Origin: Coprinopsis marcescibilis
Lineage: Eukaryota > Basidiomycota > Agaricomycetes > Agaricales > Psathyrellaceae
Direction of reading: 5' to 3'
DNA length: 64,000 nt
NCBI GenBank assembly: GCA_004369085.1
Contig: ML210147.1
Coordinates: 744,001 to 808,000 of the forward strand
Shown: piece after piece, positions 1 through 9,763 of the stretch
Layout of the letters: each line of letters begins with the position of its first letter
Numbering within the stretch: position 1 is the first letter of the stretch
The notes under the pieces: generated by a model
Told to the model about the DNA's origin: nothing
Database searches by the model: none
The model's input: only the letters and a program-made list of their open reading frames with translations
Made by a program: the position numbers and the translations under genes

Positions 1-61
1 GTCAGAGTCAGGCAAGTTACAATTGAACGTTCTGGAAACAAGCCTAATTAAAAACACGCAG

Positions 62-942
62 ACGACGAATCCAGTGATTCTAGTTCTGCTCCAAAAGTCA
101 AGGACGCGAAAAAGAAACTCGTGAAGAAGAAATCCGAACCCACAAAATCAAAACCCGAACGAGACTCAAGCCACACACTCTCTAGCAAAGCAACTAACGA
201 CAGTTCAAGTGACGATTCAAGTGACGATGAAAAGCCTGTGGCTAAAGATAAGAAACAGGAAGCATCCAGTTCCTCTTCGAGTGACTCGAGTGACGATGAA
301 AAACCGCCCGTCAAGGAGCAGAAAAAGCAAGCATCCAGTGACTCATCCAGCGACTCCCCCAGCGATTCATCGAGTGACTCGGATGAAGACAAAAAGCCTG
401 TTGCCAAACAGAAAAGGCAGGAGAGCTCTTCGGATGAGGCTAGTTCAAGCGAAGACTCCGGCGAAAGAAGAGTGACAAAGAAACGAAGGACCGACGAGTC
501 TGGTGCTGCTGTTGCAACTGTAACTGTCGACAATAGTCGGGAAGGTTCGAGTGGCACCACTCACGAAGAGACGCGCAAACTCTCGACGAAGAAGATCCCT
601 GGCGAACGATTCCAGCGCGTTAAAGCAGAAGAAAGCCACGTTAAATTCAAGTTTGACAATCGCTATGAAGCCAAGGTAGGTCAATTCGTTTGTTCACTTT
701 GGGATAACTTCATTGATCCGTATCTACAGCCCGGTTCAACGAATGACTATGGTAACAAGGCTCATCAGGACCTCATCGTCACCCGCGGTGCCGGTTTCCG
801 CAAGGAAAAGAACAAAAAGAAGCGAGGGAGCTACAAAGGAGGAGAAATCACGGTATGCGTTTGCAGTCTAACCTAATTGAGCCCTTTCCTAATATTTTCT
901 CTCGTCTAGATGCACACCAATAGCTTCAAGTTTGACGACTGA
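62..942 (+). CDS. SRP40/Nopp140-type nucleolar phosphoprotein, C-terminal part (5' end outside window)
   Basis: Three exons are visible: 62-675, 730-852 and 910-942. The window opens inside an intron whose acceptor is at 61, so the start codon lies upstream. The first exon encodes alternating acidic Ser/Asp blocks and Lys/Pro-rich basic blocks, the layout of Nopp140/SRP40 chaperones of snoRNPs in the nucleolus. The C-terminus carries the conserved SRP40 domain (GERFQRVK, then NDYGNKAHQDLIVTRG, FRKEKNKKKRGSYKGG, ending NSFKFDD). It is interrupted by two phase-0 introns that rejoin the domain exactly. The family works in ribosome biogenesis and pre-rRNA/snoRNP handling. The domain is clear; total length and gene name cannot be judged because the N-terminal LisH region, if present, is outside the window. 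Confidence 0.9.
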
Positions 943-1870
943 TTTATAGAGCACCGCGAATCGCAACTTGAATAAAATCGCCGGCGCCATGCACGCGCCT
1001 TCAATAACGACATGCTTATTCACCTTCTCTCAAGGAAAGATTGGACATCCATCCCAAGGCATACCACCCATATTGTGGCGGGGGGCTCGGACGGCTATGG
1101 ACGTAAATGCGTACAGCAGGGTACTGCATCGGTCTATTGGGACAATGCTTTTGGTAATGGTGTTTACTCGTCACAATGGAAAACTTTATGTGTGCACACA
1201 ATACACTGGAACTGAATAGCGGACTGATGCCTATTGGTATGGGTAAGCTTACAGCCATTTGTTCGCGGTTTGCCGTCCTGCTTATACATCAAGCATGTCA
1301 CTGTACTTGACAACTTCAATTAAATGGCTTTCCTGATATTGGTAAGTCTTCGCTTTGGAAGCAAGCACCTCGCCGTTGTACGCCAATCTCAACGGAGCTA
1401 TGGTTCATATAGGACCAGGGCGAATGCAAATCTTAGCATTTTCTTGTTGTCACGCACACCGCGGGGGCACAATCCCCGATGGATTAATCCTGAAACGGTT
1501 GGTACGCTTGTACGAGCAAGCCTTTGTGTACGCTCTGGCAATCATCCCCCAGTCGGATGTCTATCGGATGGGAACTACAGACGTCCGCACTGGGCGCTTG
1601 CATATGTGTGCGAGCTATGTCAAATAGATGCGGTGTAAAATCATGTTTCACTACTGCATCCAATGACCCGACAACATCGCCAGCACATCGGCAACAGTGC
1701 CTTCCTCTTTGGTCCACATTTGTGTCCGAGTCGCTTGCGATCTACCACAGTAGGTTGGAGCTTTAAATAGGGCTACCTTTGAGGTATTTTCCCTCATCTT
1801 CCGGTCCTTCTCATCTGTTCCATTCCTCTGTTCAACCTCTCTCAACCACCACCTCTTTGTTTTTTCCGCT
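943..1870. other. Intergenic region upstream of the SOD gene
   Basis: About 930 bases with only short frames under 105 codons in several phases and no recognisable domain or splice-linked frame. It should hold the 3' UTR of the SRP40-type gene and the promoter of the SOD gene. I see no repeat or mobile element. Confidence 0.5.
1762..1769 (+). promoter_or_regulatory. TATA-like element of the SOD gene
   Basis: TTTAAATA about 100 bases before the SOD start codon, followed by a CT-rich stretch (1790-1865) typical of fungal transcription starts. Inferred from sequence only. Confidence 0.45.
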
Positions 1871-2886
1871 ATGTGCAAATTTTCTTCGCTGTCTGTTTTC
1901 GCTTTGGTGGCTGCTTCTCTAGTTTCCCCGGTCTTTGCGACGCCCACTATTCCCATGGCTGGGGTTGAAGCTCGCTGGCACCACCATGGACAAAGCAACC
2001 GCAATAACGAGTACTACAATGAGCACCGCTACAGCGAACAACATAAGCATAAGAACGGCAAATCCTATCGGGGCAGCCAGAACGGTCCCCAGGAAGGAGA
2101 ATCCGGACCCTCTGAAGGTGGAGAACAGCCCGGACAGCATGGTGGCTCCCCACACCAAGGCGGCTCCCATTATGGCACGCACATGCCCCACAAGCCTATC
2201 AAGAGGGTATGTGCCTTTCCAAAGACGGTTTCTACTCACTCACTGAAGCCAACTTGTTTTAGGCTAACGCCATTCTGAGGATTTTCGAGGAAGGTGAAAT
2301 CCAAGGTGGGGCCAGCAATGCCGTTGTCACCTTCACCCAGGAGCAGGAGCACGGGCCCGTCTCTGTCAGGGCTCAAATTATGGGTCTTGGTCTTGGGCCC
2401 AACTCTCTGCGCGGCTGGCACGTCCAGTAAGCTTTGTTCCCTACTTCGGTCCTGTCATACTTGACTCATCACCATCCCAGCGAATCCGGGGACTTGACCA
2501 ACGGTTGTGGAAGCGCCGGACTTCATTTCAATCCCCAAGGCCAGAACCACGGCGCTCCTTGGGACCCTGAGCGTCACGTCGGTGACCTCGGAAACATGCA
2601 AACCGATGAGAACGGTGATGCCTTCATTGTTGACGAGGTCATCAACGACAGGATGTCCTTGAACGGTTACAACAGCATCATTGGGTATGCCTTCCTCGTC
2701 CTCGGGAAGATTACAAGCTTGCTGACGGTCACATTCCTTAGCCGCGTTGTCATCGTCCACCTTGGTACAGATGATCTCGGACTTGGGGGTAAACCAGACT
2801 CGCTCACTGTTGGTGCTTCCGGACCTCGTCTCGCTTGTGGTATCGTTGGGATTTTGCCTGATGAGGCTCCTGAGGCGGCAGAGTAG
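1871..2886 (+). CDS. Secreted Cu/Zn superoxide dismutase with His-rich N-terminal extension
   Basis: Exons 1871-2206, 2263-2426, 2481-2684 and 2742-2886 give 282 residues. The protein starts with a hydrophobic signal peptide ending near VFATP. A low-complexity His/Gln/Gly/Ser-rich segment follows (residues about 35-110, including HHHGQ and EQHKHKNGK). The SOD barrel comes next. All metal ligands are present: the HVH pair created across intron 2, HFNP, HGAP, RHVGD with its Asp, and the later VHLGTDDLG His. Also present are the disulfide Cys pair (NGCGSAG and LACGIVG) and the active-site Arg in SGPRLACG. It should convert superoxide to hydrogen peroxide and oxygen outside the cell. Most fungal SOD1 enzymes are cytosolic, about 154 residues, and lack both signal peptide and His-rich tail. 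Function is near certain; the secreted location is inferred. Confidence 0.93.
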
Positions 2887-3131
2887 ATGTAGAGTATAGG
2901 GCCACATTCTCACCACTAATTTATGATTGGACAATGGACTGTGTAGATACGATAATTTTATACGCTGGGTTTCCCCGCATTTAGTCGCGCAAGGTCGCGC
3001 ATCCGTCGGTCCCTCAGCCGCTGATCGGCGACCGGGTACTAAGCGTCGCCGAGCCAACAATACTCGGATTCATTACCCAGGACTCAAAATCTGGGTTGTA
3101 TACCACACCGACCTCCTGACTACGCTCTACC

Positions 3132-4401
3132 ATGTCCGCAAGTCTATTTTCCGTTCATACTCGTCGAGATGGTTCCAGACAAGCATACGAAATTCTTGGT
3201 ACCGAGCACATTGGAACGAAGACTCCTCTAGTGTTAATCAACGGAATGTCCATGCTAAGAGGGGACTGGCAACGATTGAGTGAATGCCTGGCCAAGTTTC
3301 GACCCGGTATGGATTTTGATGAGATGAACCAATCATAGTAGTTCCTAACAATTTTCAGTCCTGATCTTTGACCATAGGTAAATGGGTATACTGTTGAAGG
3401 AGTGCATAATTGACAAAGAGTTACCAGAGGAATGGGAGATTCGACGTTCTCTACTGACGGTGATGAGAAGCTGACCTTGGAGTTGATGGCGAGAGATATC
3501 CTGGCCTTGGTCGTTGAGTTGAAGTGGCAAGAAGTAGCAGTTTGCGGATATTCAATGGGAGGTACGCCATTTACATGCAATGTCCCGCGCTGGTCTCACT
3601 TCCGGATAGGGGCTATCGCTCAGCAACTTCTCTTCTTGCCATTCCATTCGGAGAATCCGACACCTCTGCCTTTCAGAGTTACACATGTTTTGTTGACCGC
3701 GACCCTTTGCGAAAGCCAGAGGAATAACACATTCACAAAATCATTCGCCCAGCTTCCACCCAGTCCGAAAAATGGCAAAAGGACTCAGGCGGAGAAGCGA
3801 GAACTAGCAAGGCCAACTACAGAGGCAATCTTCGATCCAATCTGGCTGGCACGGAATCCTGAACGTTTTGATCACATCCTTGACATTATGACTTCGGGAA
3901 GGTGAGTACGACCGTGTGCATCGGTTCTTCTTGGAAACTAAAAAGTACTTCGAAGGCCAGTTAACACCATACGTGAGCTTACACCCAACACCTCAGTCGC
4001 CATCCCGTCCTAACCCTAGCATCTTCCGCCGTTCTTAGTGATGCAAGCCCGCGCTGTAAGTTCTCTGCGTAAACCATGTCTTTCCTATCGAGGATCTTTA
4101 ACGAACGGATCCCCAGCTTGGAAAGATGAAGTTTGACGGCTTCCACGAGCAAATTCCCAGGGACATCAAGGTTCTCGTGTTGCACGGAGAGTTGGATCAA
4201 GTCCTCCCGTTTTCTTCATCGAGACAGGTCTTGAAGCGCATTCCGTGGGCGAAGGATGTCGAAGTGGGCGGAAAACCGGGCCAGGTTCCCAGTCTCGCAT
4301 TTGGCCACCAATGGTTTGAGTATTTCGACATTGCCGTATGGAAGAATGTGATCGAGATGTTCTTGAATGACGTCGAATTAACACTTCAGCCTCGACTATA
4401 G
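3132..4401 (+). CDS. Alpha/beta hydrolase-fold protein
   Basis: Seven exons (3132-3306, 3359-3377, 3428-3561, 3610-3901, 3956-3972, 4039-4055, 4117-4401) give 312 residues; three of them are microexons of 17-19 nt. The oxyanion region LVLINGMSM, the strand LIFDHRGMGDS (encoded by the first microexon), the nucleophile elbow GYSMGG, a late acid in HGELDQVLPF and the His in FGHQWFEYFD form a complete Ser-Asp-His triad. There is no signal peptide, so an intracellular esterase or lipase-like hydrolase is likely; the substrate is unknown. The exon chain was chosen because each junction restores the conserved motif in frame. The stop is only 16 bases from the stop of the convergent TilS gene, so the 3' UTRs must overlap. 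Confidence 0.88.
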
Positions 4402-4417
4402 TAGCTTCCCGGCAGGG

Positions 4418-6302
4418 CTATAGTCTGTCCAATGACCGTATGAAGTCAATTTTTATCCAATCTTGACTTGGGGCTTGACCTTCTTCCAACTTCGCCAATT
4501 CCACCTCGTCGCCACATTTGCCCATCTTGAGTACTACACGAGGCGAGTACCATTTGCCGTACGGTTGGATCACAACCTTGTTGTCCGGGGAAAGCACATG
4601 AGATGCGATAGTCGAAGGCATCTTTCCAAGTGTGTAGCGGATGCGATACCTATAGTCCCACAACACTTCCACGGTGTCCTGCTGTCTAGATGGGTCTTTA
4701 AGTGTGTTCGACAAGATATCATGTACTTCCTGGCCTTGCCGTTTCTCGATTTCGTCTGCATACAGACCCTCATTCTTCCTTGCCTCCGGTTGACGACTTG
4801 CCATCCATGCCAGAGTTTCTTCCTGGCCCGAACGTGAATCCCTGTGGACTCTGAGGGAGGCAACGTCCTTGATTTTGCCCCCGCGCACCACGACGGGAGT
4901 CCACATGACCCGAGACCCGGAAACAAATGGTAGCGAGTTGGCCGTTATTGGTGTAAACAGGTTTCGAACGATGACCTTGCTTCGCTTCGAGCGTTGGCGG
5001 AGTTCAGCACGCAGTGAGCCCCAGGGTTCCGGAGAAAGGTATCGTAGGATCCGTCGAATAAAAGCCATCGATAATGTGGGATCTAGGGTATATTGCATGA
5101 GGTCAGATTGTGACAGCAGAATCGTGCCCACAGGCGAAGGAAGTCGGCATTGCGAGAGAATATGGTCAACTGTTGAGAATTGGCATGAGTTCAGATGTCC
5201 CGGACAATATAAAATTACAGACCATCTGAAGCCATCCGTGTTTCACGTAAACCGACTCCTTTGACGGCCTTCCGAAGAGCCATTGGTCCAGAGGTAAGGT
5301 CTGCTCCAAATTCGGGGGTCTTCAATAAGACTTTCTGTACGTCGAGCAAGTCTTGTCTAATTGCAGGTTGTTTTATGTCGTCAAGCTGGGATAGTTACTT
5401 AGAATATATCCAAGATATACCGTGCGTGTAAGCTTACTGTGAGAGTACCGGCAACATATTGGCGTATCGCATTTCGAATGGTCAGGTCAGGCTGAAAGTT
5501 GGTCTGGTCTGTGACATATTCGAGACCACGCGCTTCGCATGTAGCTAATATTGCATCCTTTAGTTTTGAGTGTGACCTCGGTTACGCAGAGCTAGACCAG
5601 GCATACCTTGGGTATACTCAACAGTGGCCGGATTATCCACGTATTCATTCCGAGGAGGTTCATGTCGACCGTGTGCCACGGTTGTGGAGTGCTCCTCATA
5701 CCCCAACGACTAATTCGCCTCATCCCTCTTGCACCTAGAATCGAAGATCCCTTTCCAAGCCTCATGAGGGCTGTTTCAACCTGGTCGTCCGCATGATGTC
5801 CAAAGGCAATTATATTGCTCCCCATTGTCCGCAAAGCATCAAGTAGCAAGTCGTACCGCGCCTCCCTCGCAACCTGTTCGAACGCTTGGGTTGGTTTTTG
5901 GGGATTCCCATCCTCTCCCCATCGTATTTTGGTTGTTCTATGTTCTATCCCCAGCTTTTTCGCGAATTCTGCGCAATGGGCTGCCATGGCACTGGAGGAC
6001 TGTTGCAAATCATGATCGACCGTCACAGACACAATTCGGGGAATTTGCCCATAGTGGCACCCTGTCTCAAGCCTTGACTCGGCGGTCGCAGTGAAGTGTT
6101 GGCGTAGGAGGTACAGGAGACACGTAGAATCTGGCCCTCCCGAGTTGGCGACGGCTAAGATTGTTTGTTCAGGTACCGTTTGGGAGAATGAGTTTGTTTC
6201 CTTACCAATAACCGATGGCCAGCCAGTGCGTGGTTGGCAATTCCGCAGCATGCGGGCAAACTCCATCCTTGTCAGAGCATTGAGCCTGGCTTTTATACTC
6301 AT
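4418..6302 (-). CDS. tRNA(Ile)-lysidine synthetase-like protein (TilS family)
   Basis: Exons on the minus strand run 6302-5607, 5557-5438, 5385-5223 and 5169-4418, giving 576 residues. The N-terminal domain has the N-type ATP pyrophosphatase P-loop SGGPDS, then VTVDHDL, the FGHHADDQVET motif and RPLLSIPK. The second exon supplies ATCEA..LEYVTDQTN and the conserved TIRNAIRQY, all TilS hallmarks. The enzyme puts lysine on the wobble C34 of tRNA(Ile)(CAU) so that it reads AUA. In eukaryotes such proteins usually serve organelle tRNAs, so a mitochondrial role is likely, although I see only a weak targeting sequence. The C-terminal half is less conserved. Family assignment is confident; exon 3 and 4 borders were set by phase. 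Confidence 0.9.
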
Positions 6303-6981
6303 GGTGGTATGAGCACCGCGGTGCGTCTAGCGCCAACCTCAAAAAAAAAATTGTGAGTCAAAGGCAAGGTTAGATTTCCACGTCCAACTGCGTTGGCTCC
6401 CATCACATCGCCACCGTTCCGCGCGACAACACGACTCGGAGTAGACTAATTTTTCGGCCAAGTTGACAGGCTACGACAAGGTCGGGCAGAGAAAGTGAAT
6501 ACATATAGGGAGACATATGGTTAATACAAAGACGCAATAAAAGTATTAGTAGCAAGCATTCTGGACAACTGTTACAAGATGGGTTTGTTGTTACATGGCA
6601 ATTGTGCAGCGAAAACAGTGTCCCACGGGAGTACTTTCCATTGTCCCAGTGTCCATTATGTATGCAAAGAAAATAAATAGAAAGGTCGTTAGATCATCGA
6701 GAGCTAAACAGTCGTTAGCAATTGTGGTTCCAAGAATTGTTATCCAGGGCGGGGGGATGGATGTTTCGCTAGCGATATTCGAAGTCGGGAGCGATTGTGT
6801 CGGGGTAAGAATAATAGATACGTCGTTAAAGATGGAGCAACCCTTGGACGAAGAAAGTGAGCAGTTTGAAGTAAGTTTCAATGGAAAGCAGCGCGAATAG
6901 ATAACGATAACGGAGTAAATCCGGTCCACGAAACAATAAAATGAATGTCGAGGCTGGCCGAGGGTCCTCCGTGTATTAGGT
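6303..6981. other. Intergenic region between TilS and YTH genes (both minus)
   Basis: Contains the 3' UTR of the YTH gene and the promoter of the TilS gene. A plus-strand open frame (6595-6900) has no recognisable domain and lies in the expected 3' UTR, so I do not call it a gene. Confidence 0.5.
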
Positions 6982-9610
6982 TCAATAGCCGTAATTGTGG
7001 CCTTGGTTTTGCTGTCCCTGTCCCTGTCCATTGCGTTGTTGGTTTTGTGGCGGGGCAGGGCTGGAATGCCGCATAACGGCTTGATGGGTTTGGGAGTGCA
7101 CCCCATAGTTGGAGTTCATACCACCCATACCCATACCACCCATTCCCCCGAGACCCATTGGGCCCATTGGGATACCCCCCATGCCCATACCGCCCATCAT
7201 GCCTGCAGGGGCCGTGATACCCATACCCCCCATACCTCCTACACCCATTCCCATACCGACTTGCATTTGCATCTGCATCAGAGGGGACATGTACGAATTG
7301 TTCTGGTAGGAAGGTGAGTTGGAAGCTACGGAATTGCTGTTAGACTGGGATGCATTTGATGGGGATGAGGTGATGGATGCTTGGCTCAGTTGTGGGGAGT
7401 GAACAACCGAGCTGGGCTGGTTGTGTGGGGACGAAGCTCCAGAGCTATGCCCGGTCGTTGGAATATTAGCCAAGACCGGCAGGGATGGAGGTGGGTTACC
7501 AGCTGCAGACTGGGCCTGTATCTTCTGCATCGCCTGAAGCTAAAGTCGGATGCAAGGGTCAATGAGACGTAACCGATTGGCGAGACAGAAAGGCTTACCT
7601 CGTAGAAAGCAAAGTCTTGCAGCAACGATGTCCGAGCAGGATGAGTATGGAATATGCGTAACATTTCCTGCCCAGCATCTGGCAACAATTCTTGTGTGTC
7701 CCTTGAGTTTGTGACTGGTTTTCGCTCCTGAGTGTTGCTTCGCAAGGGGTGAGTTGTCAATTACCATGATAAGGAGAAGAACAACTTACTTTAGCTTGAT
7801 GTGTCTTAGGTTGGCGTTCGGGATGTCCCTGACAAAGATCCATCGAACCTTGAAGACACCTTTCCATTTGTCAGATGCCCAAACGGTGCTGCTTCGGGTA
7901 TAATCGACAGGAGTCAACATCTCCGCCATGCCACAGAAATGGCCTGATGCATTGACGCTGAAGAAGAGATAGATTGGTCCACGGGCAGCTGTTTCCTTGA
8001 AAGCTTTGTCGAGGCGTTTGTTGCCTGGGTCAGTTGAGCTCCAGATTTCGTATTTGAGAGATTTATGAACATCGTCTTCGGTGTACGATTTGATGACAAA
8101 GAACCTCGCCTAGTACATGACCTTTAGGGACCGTGGGTGTACAATCAACAAGACCACTCACAAATGGAGGTTTGATCTCAAATGTGGATGGGTTATAGCC
8201 CTTGCTTGCGATCAGACTGGGAACGTCAATCGGGGTAAACGGTTGGACAGGTGGCTGGCCAGAGTTATTTCCCGTAAAGTTGGTCGCCAATCCCAATCCA
8301 GGCCTCCCTGATTGCGGCTGATTTTGTTGCAAGTATTGGTGAGGGATGGCAGGTACCGCCGGGACCACTCCAGACCCGTTGCCACTTGGAACCTTTTGGT
8401 GACCGTTGCCATTTCCTCCTTGTTGATACCCATATTGTAGATTGGAGTTTGATCTTCGATTTTGGAGGATATGTGGTTGCTGCTGCTGACCTTGATCCCA
8501 TCCTTGGTTCTGTGCGCGATTTGGGGTCCTTCGGCCAGCGTCGTAGTTGTTTGTATTGCCACCATTGCCGTTATTACCCCGGGGTGCACCGCTGAAGCGC
8601 GGAGGATGGGTGTTTTGTCCACCGGCGTGGGCATTCCCGTTACCTGAATTTGATATCTCAAGGCTTGAGAGAGCACGCTGCACATCATCTACCGATGAAT
8701 TCGGGAAATTTGGATTCCCTGGGGCACGCCAATCGTTGCCTTGTGACCAAGGAGAAGAACGGCCGAGGGTCCCACCCTGCTGCTGCTGCTGCTGTTGGCG
8801 GAGGTAATACTCGTCCTCGGCACTGGTAACACTTGCGGTTGCACTGAGATCCTCCGCCTCGTATGTGTACTCTGATTCCTGGGCGTATTCTGCAGGGTCA
8901 GGGGTAGACGATCCTTGAGAATGCGTGGGGACTGTAGCCTGGAGAGTGCCAGAACGTTTGAGCCCTGCGGTCACTTTGCGTTGTCCTCCCACGGCAGCAC
9001 CGTATGTGAGTGATACGTGCCGACGAACTCCGGATCCTGCAGGAGGGGGGGACGGCGTTTCAGACACCTGCTGTGCGAAAGGGGCAGTCAAGGGCGAATT
9101 AGCCGCTACCGAAGGATCTATTTCCTGCTGCTGTTGAACACCCGAGGGCTAGAAGAGGGAGAAAAAGTCTAATCAGGGGCAAATGAAAATGCTTTACAGA
9201 TGGGTACGTACGTCGTCGTCTTGTACATGATAATCAGCCAGATTCCATGGTTCTTCATCTCCTTCGTGACCTGCGATAGCGGCCAAACTGTTAACTGGGG
9301 GCTTTGGGGCGACATTGTTGGAAGATCTGGAGGAATTGTATCCGCGATGATACTTTGTAGGAAGGGAGGCCTGCCTATGCAAGGATGTTTTTTCACCAAC
9401 TGCGCCGACGCCCCCAACCCAGTCCTCCCCGACTGGCTCGTCGTCGTTCCACGGGGCCTGGTCGTTGGATTCTTCGGAGATGATGTCCTTGCCTTGTGCC
9501 CTTGCGGTCCTGGAGGTCGCGGTGATTGTATGATGACGCCTGACTGTTCCACCTATTGGAGAAGCAGGATCCTGAGGGATTGGAGGCAATGGGTGATTTG
9601 AGGAGGACAT
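6982..9610 (-). CDS. YTH-domain RNA-binding protein (YTHDF-like m6A reader)
   Basis: Exons 9610-9212, 9148-8162, 8109-7790, 7737-7599 and 7539-6982 give 800 residues. The first 460 residues are disordered, rich in Ser/Pro/Gly/Asn/Gln, with a short polyglutamine run near 8778-8798. The YTH domain starts at [19 protein letters not shown] and continues with [34 protein letters not shown] and [15 protein letters not shown]. The three tryptophans of the methyl-adenosine cage (YEIW, TVW, DKW) are all present. The C-terminus is a Met/Gly-rich repeat followed by a Gln/Gly tail. The protein should bind N6-methyladenosine in mRNA and affect its stability or translation. Start chosen at [10 protein letters not shown]; an in-frame ATG at 9652 is the alternative. 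Confidence 0.92.
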
Positions 9611-9763
9611 GGTGGGGGATTGAAAGAAACCGTGCGCAATGGTCGAGATCAAACCACTGCCGACTGTGGTCTGTGAGAATCAAAGTAGTCTGATCAAATC
9701 CGCTATTGCCTCCATGCAGTCCAACCCTGACACACAACCTAATCCATTCTTATTTCTCCCCTC
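9611..9763. promoter_or_regulatory. Short divergent promoter between YTH and NADH dehydrogenase genes
   Basis: Only 153 bases separate the two divergent start codons, so both promoters must share this interval (111 bases if the YTH gene starts at 9652). No canonical TATA element is visible on either strand. Confidence 0.5.

Noticed and set aside
48..560. Minus-strand 170-codon frame at the window start
   Set aside because: Shadow of the Ser/Asp repeat coding sequence of the SRP40-type gene; low-complexity codons leave the opposite strand open.
968..1638. Short plus-strand frames upstream of SOD
   Set aside because: No domain, no consistent splice chain; treated as intergenic.
6595..6900. 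Plus-strand 101-codon frame
   Set aside because: No recognisable domain and lies in the likely 3' UTR of the YTH gene.
6997..7317. Plus-strand His/Thr and Pro/Ile-rich frames
   Set aside because: Antisense of the Met/Gly repeat of the YTH protein; no start context or splice-linked domain.
8778..8798. CTG/CAG trinucleotide run
   Set aside because: Coding polyglutamine tract inside the YTH gene, not an independent repeat locus.
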